From Triplophysa rosa (Eukaryota; Chordata; Actinopteri; Cypriniformes; Nemacheilidae), in NCBI RefSeq assembly GCF_024868665.1, contig NC_079913.1, positions 7,855,819 through 7,919,818 of the forward strand: a DNA stretch of 64,000 nt, read 5' to 3'. The translations under genes and the position numbers were made by a program. The notes below the pieces were generated by a model. The model worked only from the letters and a program-made list of their open reading frames with translations, had not been told where the DNA came from and did not search any database. Each line of letters begins with the position of its first letter. Position 1 is the first letter of the stretch. Positions 12,354-23,500 of this stretch are shown here, one piece after another.

Positions 12354-13324
12354 GTTATAATGACAATGGAGTGACGCATTGTCTGTCTCTTTTAGTGACT
12401 GGATATTTTCTTGATTTACACAGATGCGCACACACGCCTCATGCAAACCGACACATACAAGCCCACTACCAACTAGAGAAAAGCTTTACGCACATACACA
12501 TAAACCCAGGCCTTCCTCTCCCACTCAAACCCATATGCCCGAATGCAGGCACAGTGTCTATCACTCTGTTAAGCAAAGTGAATGACCCCTATCTCTGCTT
12601 TGATAGAAAATCTCTTTGAGAGCTCAAAACATGCTGCGTTGAGGTCACAGGGCACCATTTTGCTTTTGCTTGCTGATGAAAATGGATGAGAAGAGAGTAT
12701 GCCGGGGCACTGTGACATCATAATGAGATTGTATTAGTTCATCATTCTCACAGGCCACTCGATGTGACAATATCATGCCGCTGAATACTACTGCAATATG
12801 TTGTAAAACATTTATGATTGAAACTAATTAAAGATGCATTGAAATGAGATTCTAGATTATTTAGGAGACTATTTCCCAGAGTACTTGTCAAGTTGAACCC
12901 TTCTGACCTAAAATATTTAATTAAATTTCAAGTAATGCTAATCTTTCAATACACCCGAATAGCACTTGACATTATTCACATGCATTTATAGAGCGTATTA
13001 ACATTGTTAAATTACTTATCAATCCAATCAAATGCAGTATAAGATCATTAAATCAGTTTCATTTTGATGGAGGCCCCATAGGTCACATGAAAATTAAATT
13101 CTGTTCTAGAGCATGATAAAGCTTTACTAAGTATGTTTATTCTTTAAAAATTAAATAGATATTATAACAGATAATAGATATTTTACTAAATAAATAGGAA
13201 TACCAATATTATCTAACCAGGTAATAACCATAAAATGTATACATTTTACGCATTAAAAACAAACATTGTTTTTACAAACAAATAAATAGCTTATTACTAA
13301 TTTTCTCTTCTAGGCCACGGGTAA

Positions 13325-13330
13325 TTTATT
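13325..13330 (-). promoter_or_regulatory. Candidate poly(A) signal of slc25a3
   Basis: TTTATT on the plus strand gives AATAAA on the minus strand about 275 nt beyond the slc25a3 stop. It is chosen by position only. Confidence 0.4.
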
Positions 13331-13605
13331 CATATTTGATTTTTTGTCATTAGTTTCTTGAATAAATGTTGCACACCTTAGTAGTGCCCTCTAGTGTTTA
13401 AAACAGCAAACAGCAATCGCCTAATGACAGCAAAATAAGTTACAGTACAAAAACAGACACAAATGTTTTTTCAAAATTTAGTGGGTTTTACTCTAAGACT
13501 CAGACGTACAGAGACACAATGATATTCACACAGCCCACTGGTGCTTTCAACCATGTGTTACATGTGGAAAATAATCTTTATGTGTGCGGTTGTTAAGAGA
13601 GTAAT

Positions 13606-16445
13606 CTAATAATCTAGGAGACCCATCTTTCTCTTAAGGGACTCGGGCATCTCTGGGGGTGGTGGACGTGGCAGACGGAAGTACACCTTCACAGAATCGT
13701 AAATGAACCACTGTAGGGCCGTCAGCGTGCCGATCATAACGATGCGAGCAAAGAGCCCCTTCCACACACCTGTGAGAGAGGTAAACGTAAATTTAGGAGC
13801 TCTTATATTAACTCTTGATTTTCTACTCTGATATTTAACACAAAAACACCCTCACAAAAAATGTATGCACATAATGAAATCAATGATGCGATATCATAAT
13901 TAATTTCTAAATAAATAAAATAAATATAAGTGAATATAAGCTAAATATAAGTCAATTACTTCATAAGCAATGTAAATTAAATATTAATGTGCAGGAATAA
14001 ATGTATGAACAACAGCTGCCTCTTGTGGTTACGTAGTGTATTGCATACTTCTGTAAACTTTTAAATGAGACCTACAATAATGTAAGTAAACCATTATAAT
14101 GGCTGATCACAAGTTTCTAGTTTTCGACTCGATTAATTTTGTATAGTTACCACAAAACTCTTTTAGTAACTGTTAACCCAGGCAACCGGTTTACTTTGCT
14201 AGTATTTTTGTCTCTTGTTTCACTCCATCCTATCACTCCATTGATTAGCAACCAACCATATAAAGAAGGACAATGTACACGTAGCCAGTGATTATGACAA
14301 AACAAACTCCTTCAGGGTGATACAAAACCTGTTTAACCCGTTGAGTATTATTGTGTGACTGTCAACATGAGTCATTTCATCAACAGCTTTTGACAGTCTT
14401 GTATGCGAGTGGGGCGGTGACTCGCCTACGGGTCCCAGTCTTTTCAGCACCTCCACAGCTGAACTACCTTTCTCGTTGTTCAGTACAGAGACCACAGAAT
14501 CAGCAGGGTGGGACACCACAGCACAGAACACACCAGCTGAGAAAAGACACAATAAGCTTAATGAAAGAATTCTGCATTTAAAACATCAACTACATCTCAG
14601 AAGCTAAAATAATTTTTTGAATGGCTTTACATCGCTGATCAAGGAAGACCAAGTCAGCGTTATACTATAAGGAATAATCATTCAAAATTCATTCATTTCC
14701 TTATTTTTCATGACTGTTTTACTCTATTCTGCAGGTTGATTTACCAATGTAACCGGCAACAAAGGTCACCACCAGCTGCTCTTGCTTGGAACACTCGCTG
14801 CGCGGTTTGGGCACTATGTGCTTATAAAGCATCTCCACAGTACGTTCAAAACAGGCAAACTTCATCATGGTGTAGGGAATCTGCCTCAGCCACAAAGGAT
14901 AAACACCTTTGTAGAACCTGCACAGATAACAACCATTTGTAGAACAAACAAACAAACAATTCCCACAAAATATTTTGAATGCTCACAGGTACATGCATAA
15001 ACATTTTTATGTTTATAAACATTGATATAAAAACAGTTAAACAAACAGGTGTTTCTCAGTCGGTCTGCCTTAAAGAGACACTCACGCATTTAACCCCTCC
15101 TCAGCGTGCATTTTTGGGGCGCACTCTCTCAGGGTGTTCGCGTAGCCGGGTTGCGTCTGAATACGCACTTTGCATGCTTCCATAGGCGCCAGTGCAATAT
15201 CAGCAAAAAACTCGGCGCTGGCAGAAGCGGCCAGATACACAGAGGTTCTCCACAAATAAGCATTCTCCTGTTTAGTGCACAAAAACAGGCGTAGGACTTT
15301 AGATCCTATGATCAATTGCTTGAATGTTGTAATGTTTCATTTTTCTGTTTCAGACGCTTACCTCTCCAAGCATGTCATTGTACATGGCCTTAAAGACTTC
15401 GTAGAAACCAAACTTGCAAAGACCTTGCATAGAATAACCAATGAATGTTGGTGCCCACCCTTTGCCCAACCCCCTGAAACCATCTTCTCTCAGAGTGACA
15501 GAGAAGCCATTAAAAACGGACTTGTACTTGACTGGGTCAACCTGGAAGACAGATCGGTTCATTCTTTAGTTCCAAAACATGTGCATAAAAACATTAATGC
15601 ATTTAAATGCAATTATTGATCATTAAAATTTACCAAGGTAATTCCAAGGTAAGCAAACCAGACACAAGTTATACCTGAATGCGGCATTTAATGAGGTCGA
15701 GGGGCACAACTGCTGTGTGTGTGAGACCACAGCTCAAAACCCCACCAAAACCACAGAGGGCGTAACATTTATTTGACCCATATTCACAGCTCACGTCTGC
15801 ATCTGAGGAAGAAAACAATTCCAATAACATGACATCTAAAAACAGGTCATTTTCACATCTTAGACAGTCACAAAGATCAATACAATGTGTTATTCACCTA
15901 TGTTTTTGCGACAGCATCACCAATCTACCTAGTTTATAAAGGCTTAATCTGTGTTAATCAAAGAAAATAAATGAATGTAAATTTAAGCAGTTTAAGCCAA
16001 TTTATTCATGCGCTTGGACCCCAAGGCAGGTGGAGATCAGATGGAGTTCAAGGTCAATGTCAGGGTATTGATCTTGGCACCTCACAGCTGAATGCATTTT
16101 ACAACTGAACTCTTGAAACCTGGATTAATGACAAAACTCTTTTTACTATTTTATTTAAATGACTTTAACACAAAACTGTGCCGTTTGTGTATTAATGCAA
16201 ACCTACAATAGCACACAGTTGAGAATTAAAATCATTATGCTTTAACACCGCACAAAAGTAAAAAGCTTATAAAAAAATTACTTGAAAATCAAACCTCCAA
16301 ATTTGTAAGAAAACAAATACTCGTTTAAAAATATAATCCACTCACTTGGTTGTCGCCTCCAGGGTGAAGCCAGTGGCTGGTGAGTCTCAGACGTCAGATG
16401 ACCTCCGACTAATTCATTTTGACCTTCTGTGACGTCACCACACAT
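13606..16445 (-). CDS. slc25a3: Mitochondrial phosphate carrier protein (SLC25A3)
   Basis: Inner mitochondrial membrane carrier that imports phosphate with protons for ATP synthesis. Seven coding exons: 16445-16346 (exon from 16457), 15802-15675, 15541-15362, 15267-15086, 14917-14745, 14536-14426 and 13769-13606; 1038 nt, 345 aa. The three carrier repeats show their signatures PLDLIKCR (67-74), PMEACKVR (164-171) and PADSVVSVL (from 265). The segments [35 protein letters not shown] and [18 protein letters not shown] are diagnostic. The alternative third exon is of the 3B (ubiquitous) type; no 3A-like exon is seen. The N-terminus ([15 protein letters not shown]...) does not resemble the usual presequence, so the true start may lie in an unrecognised upstream exon; the reading frame is open back to the acceptor at 16458. 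The last intron has a GC donor. It lies just downstream of tmpo on the same strand. Confidence 0.93.
14420..14425 (-). other. GC-type splice donor in the last slc25a3 intron
   Basis: Joining exon end GGA CCC GTA G to the next exon GT GTG TGG AAG gives LGPVGVWKG, aligned residue for residue with the family LGxxGVWKG. This requires an intron starting GCGAGT. The GT four bases earlier would break the frame. Confidence 0.82.
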
Positions 16446-17064
16446 CAAGCTGTGGTGCTGTCAAAACAAACTAAACAACCAATTTAAGAAACATGAAGCT
16501 TATTAAACACTCGACTTGTAGTTTCCAGTGTATTCAATGAAATTATAGTTCCCAATGTAGCACGACTGACACAAACTTGAGCTCAGGTTAGCTTATTACT
16601 GCAGCGGATGGTTTAAGACGATTTAAGTCAATGAGACGGTCTATTCTGGGACCAGACCAAAGAGACTTGTGTCATGTTCTCATTAACTATACGAGATCAA
16701 AAAGAGGACAGAATTCCATGTCTCTTTGGAGAACGGGCTCTACAATTACTACTGTAAACGTATTCCCTCACCCCAAACAAACAAGATCAATATCAAAAAC
16801 TAAAAAAAAAAAAATTATATTCTAGTACAATAACATAGGACAGACCATAGTATTTACTGCAATATGCCACTTCGACTTTCATATTTAATGTTTTTTTATT
16901 CAATATGATGTTTTTGTAATATTTGTTGTTTTTGTGTTGTTTACATTCAATTCCAACATTAAGATTTAATTAAATAACCTCAAGAAAAAAAATTAAAAAA
17001 GGAAATGACATTGAAAGGAGTAATTAAACGGAATGCTTTTTTTCAGAATACATTGCAAATACAG

Positions 17065-17070
17065 TTTATT
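17065..17070 (-). promoter_or_regulatory. Poly(A) signal of tmpo
   Basis: AATAAA on the minus strand about 460 nt after the tmpo stop, giving a transcript end near 17045. slc25a3 5' sequences begin within about 600 bp downstream on the same strand. Confidence 0.5.
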
Positions 17071-17527
17071 GAAAAAATTTGTATTTCAACAGATACATAA
17101 ATACTAGAAGAGGCATCAATGTTATGAATACGGCACCTTTTAAGAGCTACATGTGAAAAATGCAACAAGTAGACACTAAATGTTTACAAACAAAAATGCA
17201 TGTAAATAGCCAACTCTCCTGTTCATGGACAGCGCCAACAGTAAACTGTAAAATAAAATACAAACAAAAAAGACACACACTCACTCACTCAACATGCAAA
17301 GACAAGAAACAAAAAAGGTCAGAATATATGCTACTGTCCCTTAAAAACCATGTCTCCTTCCTCTAAACAGGCTGGAAATGGGTACAGAGCATATGACTCG
17401 ACGGCCACGAAATGCTGTCAATCTATAAACGAGACCGGGAAATGTCCAAAATTGCAATGTGTGCGAAGTCAACAAGAGGGTTGACAGAATCTAGAGATGG
17501 TTGTTTTTTTTATTAAGTGTACAACTT

Positions 17528-20500
17528 TCATTTGCTGGTGCTATCTGATCCACTTTGCTTGAAGAGTCCAACCTCATTAGTCTCCATGGCCTGGTATACA
17601 AAGAACAGGAATCCAGCAACCACACTTAACAGCAGGAGCTGCTGCCACACTGGCAGACCACGCCGTGCCCTGGTCTTCACAGCAGGGGGCGGCACAGGTC
17701 TGGTAGCGGTCAGAGGGACTGCGGCCGCACGTGGAACAGACCGGGTCTCAGTGTAGGATGTGCTGGTTTCTCTTAGCTCCGTATGACGAAGACGAGTTTC
17801 GTCAAGCCATGTGTCGCCTAGGGGCCGACCAGCTGCTCCTCTGATTGGTCGCCGACAGGTGGCACTAAGAAAGCATAAATCAGGATGGGAAGATGGAGTA
17901 ATTGTATATTTAATATATGAACATAAAACGTGTTTTTGCACATTATACTCACAATTTACAACAAATGGGATGCGGAATAAATCTTTCCTGTGTTCACATT
18001 ATTTTCTCCATACCTGATTCCAGTTGGGGTGCTGAGGTTTTCATTAGGAAATATGTCTTTAAGCACATCTCTCTCTACCGTCCTTGGGGTCTGATCAATG
18101 GCTGACACCTTTTCCACCTGTGTACAAACAAAGAACAATGATGAGATCAATGATAGAATGCCATTTAACCAAGCCCTAAACCATTCTGAAGATCTTCCCA
18201 GTTTCACCTAAACAAAGGAAAAATGTAATGACACCAGAGCTAACCAAAGTGAGGTGTACAGCTTTATAAGTCTCTACAGCACCCATCACACGTGGAAGTC
18301 CCTTATCACCATTATACACCTGTGGAGCCAGACACAATCTCATTATATTACCATTGCAGTCTGCTTAGTCTCCGTATGGATGCTATCAAGCCCTCGGACA
18401 GGTGTGATTGGGGAGAAGAAAGGAGTGATTTTGGACTGCTTTTTCTTGGGCTGGGTCTCTGGTGAGCTGCAGCTCTCCTGGTAAAGCAGGACTTGTGGTT
18501 ATACATCATTTATACAAACAACCAAAATCAATGGCATTTTGAATTGCACTAAGAAAACTGCAAATGACCAACTTCAAACCTGGGAAAGGTTATCTGATAC
18601 TGCGAGTAGAGAGTCTTCTGAAGCCAAGCGGGATGCAGAATCTCTAAAAGAAAGTGGGGATGATGGGAAATCTTCTCTCTGGCACTCATAGGCAGATGAA
18701 AGACGACGCATTGGTTCAATCAAGGGTTTGGAAGGTTTGTTCTGACTCAAATGAGGTTGGATGTTTTTTGAGAGCTTGGGTACAGTGACAGATTTGGTTT
18801 CTTGAGACGAAGCCTTCAAAGAACAGACAGTCTAATTTTAGCTGCTAAATAAATTGTTACATAGTAATGTACCGTTATGTATAATTAGATGCAGGGTTCC
18901 CACACCTTTTAACCAATGAATTTCCATGGTTTTTCAGAAATTAAATACAAAAATTGTGTTGGGTTTTCTACGACTGCAGGAACCCTGTAAATCAGTAACG
19001 TTTGGGTCTTTAAAGCCATAAAACATACCACAGGAGAACGGCTTGCATATTTACAGCTTAGCATATCCTTCATACCATGGTCATCTACCTGAGTTGACAA
19101 GTATTAAAATTAAGATCCTTTTCAATCGTTTCCAAATGAAGAAAGCTGAAATCATATGCAGCAATCACCTCAACACAAGCAGTATTGAGCAGAGAAGCAA
19201 GTGGCTCACGATTGGACGGTCTAATCGGAGGGGAAGTGATGTCAGAGGAATTCTCATCAAACTAAAAACCAGAAACCAGATTTATCATCTCGAAACAAGA
19301 GGTAGAAAGAAGTTTTGTAAAATTGTTCAACATTCAAGGCTTGCCTAAACATTTGATCTACTATGAAAACATTTGAACTCATAGTGATTAAATTAAAACT
19401 GTAAAAATAAAACATCCACAACAGGTGGGCAGAAGTTTGGCACCTGGTCTATGGGAGCGTCCTCATGTACATTAGACACAGTTGACTGGAAAGGAGAGCC
19501 GTGACGTTTGGGGGATTCTGACCAGGCAAACGCAAAAACCGAGGAGCACTTTGAAGGTTTCGGTTCCTTTGGCACAGTCTTTAATATGAAGCTATAAGTT
19601 ACAAACACAAAGCACAAATACGATCGGCAAGAACTTCATCTACCTACCAAAGCGTGGGCTTTTATTCTCACCAGAGGAACAGAGACCCCCTTAACTACAG
19701 AGACGTCAGAGAAATCCTAAAGAGACGTAGCATTTACAAACAAGAGACATTCAGACGCTCCTTGCAAGACTTCATGGAAACCAAATTATTATGTAATTAT
19801 AACCTAAAATATAGGTTAGGAGGTATGAGAATAATTTTAAATTACAATACTTATTTTATAGCATGGTAACGATGTACGGTACATTACACATATGCATATA
19901 AATACTGACTTATCAACTACGTAGTAATGCCAATGCATGGATAAAAATGTAAAAATCATTTTCTCTTTTGACTCGAATGAATGATTGATCTTCGTCTCTA
20001 CATTCTGATCAGATGAGTCAGTCATCATACAACAGCTGATGTTTCTAACCTCATACCGCCCAGCCTTCATTTTTGAGGCCGCACAGTAAATAAACACCTT
20101 GACGACTGGAGGTGCGTCATTCAGACCACGACGAAATGAACGAACTGGTGCACTGCGCCGTTTCACAGATTCCGCTTTTGACGAGAGCTTTGATGTTTGG
20201 TCTGTGAGCAAAGGCCGGGACTCCTTTCCTGCAGTCTTGAACATGATAATAAGCAGGTCCTTGAAACCAGGCTAATAATTTGGTTACATCTGTAACATTT
20301 TCTCAGGACACGTACCACAGGTCCTGTCCTCCTCCTGTCCTTGGTATCAGGTAAGAACTCTGGAGATGAGACTTCAGAGTTCTCCTGAAACCACCACACA
20401 GTCACACACCACTTACAATAGAGCCGTTTGTAGTAATAGGATTTGTGTTAAGATTACATCACCATATAAAAATCCCATTAGAGGTATGATTGTTATTTAA

Positions 20501-23500
20501 GTAACACAATCATACCTCTAAAAAAAAACATTGTTTAAGCAACGGTTTTGAAATTATTCAATAATAACTGTGTAATTTATGTTGTAAAAGAAAACTTCTG
20601 AAAATATTTTCTGGGTTTTAGGACAACCGCACAGCTCTATTGAGTAACAAAGTATATTACAGCAACAAAGGGTCAAAGCTCATTTGTGAAACAAATACCA
20701 GCTCAACCAAACAGTGTTGCAAACCCGAACACACCTGGTGTACATCAAAGTGTTTTTCCCCACCCCTTCATCACCATAGTGACCAAACACCCAGAAACCA
20801 GGTGATGTGCAGAAATAACATAGTGACAGGTGGATTTACAGTGTCGTCGCTAGCGGGAACAGTCTGATCCAGCCTACGGGACGACGTCTTCAACTTCCTC
20901 TTAACGTTCAAGAATGGCCAATCTTCCTCTGGTTTATCCTCCTACACAATAACAAGATCTAGAACATTCTCTGTGTTCTCCACTGCTGTCTTTAGAACCC
21001 AGGCAAAGGAAATAAGATCTGATCATTAAAGAACAGAGAACGCCCATACTTCAGCAAACAATATCAATCAGTCATCTGAGTCTGATCAGATCGCTTCTGG
21101 ATTCATCAGCAGGTGGCGCTGTTGTGTGTTAAACAGATGATGCGTTTAAACAGGTGTGAGTGTCATGTGGCCAAAAAAGCAATATCTCAATTCACTCTTG
21201 ACAGCAGCACAATGAAAGCAAACTAAACTTTTCACAGAAGAACAGAACGTTTAAACCGTGAGAAATTTATATTAAACAGAATCGGCAGCTAATAAAAGAA
21301 TAACCCGAATAAAAGGCTTAAAATGTACAGCTTTAGGGTTGAGTTTCATATGAAATAAAAAAGAAATGCGAAAGCAAAGCATGACTAGAGAAAAGGAAGA
21401 AATAAGTATAGCTAAAGCTGCAATCCATAACGTTTGCCTCAATAACGCCATCTCAGTTTGAAACATGAAATTACAAATTCCTTTTAGTACTCGCAAGGCA
21501 TCAAACTGACATTTCATATAAAATCCGACCCAATAAATTGATCGTTTTAGCCTATTTAAGTAAATATTGTGTGTAAACATTTACCAGCCAATAGATAATA
21601 CCCACAAAGAATGGCTTTAAAAAAAATCCTCACCTTGTTGTGCTGCGCACTGCGTGTTCTGGTGGTCACTGGAATTTTTCCTCTACTCCTGATCGGCCTC
21701 TCCACAACTGGGATTGGTTCTGGCTCCACTTCTGGTTCAGGCTCGAGCAAAAGTATCGGAGCTGCTGCTATAATTTCTGACGAATGGTCAAATCTGTGTT
21801 TTAACATCTAACTACACAACGCATAAGAGCTCAAATAAAGGAACCAGTTTTCTGTTACCTTCTTCCTTGTCACTGTACTGTTCTGAATCAGTGTTGCCAT
21901 TCTGGCTGCCATCGGTCTGTGACGCCTCTGAAGGAGGGGCCGCTGCCTCTGGTGGTCCCTGATCCAACAACTTCTGAAGCCTCTTCTCATAGACTTTCCG
22001 AGTGGATGCTGATGAGAGAAAGATGTTGGTAGAGACGTGTCAGAGAAGCAAAAGTGTACAGAGAATGACGAACATCATACTTTTGTTTAAACAGCAGCAT
22101 TATTTTTTTGTAGAATAAAAAGCAGATTATATCTGCACATGGCCCTTTATTCATAAACAGTGAGATAGTCTACTAACATTCTTTCTAACTTCCATTTAAG
22201 GGCATTGAAACTATTCGGACCAGAGTTGGAAAAACATGCAAAACCACATGCCTGGTAAATCAGATTTACTGATAACCTCAGTAAAACAGTGTTGACTGTT
22301 TCAGATACTTAAACCAGAGTGACAATATAAGTTTTCTTTTAGTATTTTCTATACCATGCTATTACTTTTAATCTTTCTCTAGAGCATCTTAATCTATGTT
22401 CTTTACTGAATTTTAAACTTGGCCTATATCAGTTTTCCAAATAATAAAACTTGCTTTGCTTAGAGCACACTCTGGCTGGGTAAATGTATTTGCTTTTTCA
22501 GACATTTCATTCGAATAGACGAAATAAGTGCATGCAATGTACATATGAGCGTGACCGGAGATAACAGAAATAACATACAGAGAGCAACAGTTTTATTTCT
22601 ACTTTGACATGTGAGACAGCGCCGAACACTGTATGCGTGTGTTAGAAATGGAATGGTGAGAAAACATTCTGCTTGGTAGGTTTTTCGTCTTTAAACCAAA
22701 CGTTTAGGTCTTTAGCCGGCATAGTTTAAATCCTGTCTGGCTAGTGCGCTTCTCATAATGTTTACACATGATGTCCGTATGCGGAGAGTAGGCGGTCTCT
22801 TGTGGCTGTTCATCAAACGCTGCCAAAACAAAATTCACAGAAAAAACTGAAGTCTACCTAAAGCAGCGCGTGCAACACCGGGACGCTACTCTCCTATTGC
22901 AACACTCCCACTTCTTGCCAGGAACAAAAATGTATAAATTGCCAACAATACAATAAAAACAGCACTATATTGCCAGCTACTGGTGCAACTGGGTAACTAC
23001 TAACTTACATGCATAATCAGTCTTATAGTAATATAAAGGTTACATATATTTTGCGGCTCCAGACAAATTTTATTTGGTGGGAGACGCCCAAAATGGCTCT
23101 TTTGGTCGCCGACCCCTGGCTTAGAGGGATAGTTCACCCAAAAATGAAAATCGTGTCATCATTTACTCCCTCTTGTCATTTTAATCCTGTCTGAGTTTCT
23201 TCCGCAGAACACAAAAGGAGATATTTTGTAGAAAGTTGGCAACCGAACACAAAATCAATGCAAGTGAATGGGTGTCTGTTAACAGCATTCTTCAAAATAT
23301 CTCCTTTTGTGTTCTGCGGAAGAAAGTCATACAGGTTTGAAATGACACAAGGGTGAGTAAATGATGACAGAATTTTCAGTTTTGGTTGAACTATCACTTT
23401 AAAAAGTGTTTGTGCTATCCTTATAAATTTCACTTTTAATATCTGGATTAACCTAGTGTAATAGTTAAATTATCATTATGTTAAACTAAAATAAATAGAA

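Larger units (their letters stand above)
8151..13300. other. Intergenic region between ldhb and slc25a3
   Basis: No open frame here looks like a known protein or has credible splice partners. The sequence is AT-rich and contains a partial foldback-MITE copy (10721-10865) and an intact hAT-type element (11562-12353), listed separately. The remainder shows nothing I can name. Confidence 0.6.
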
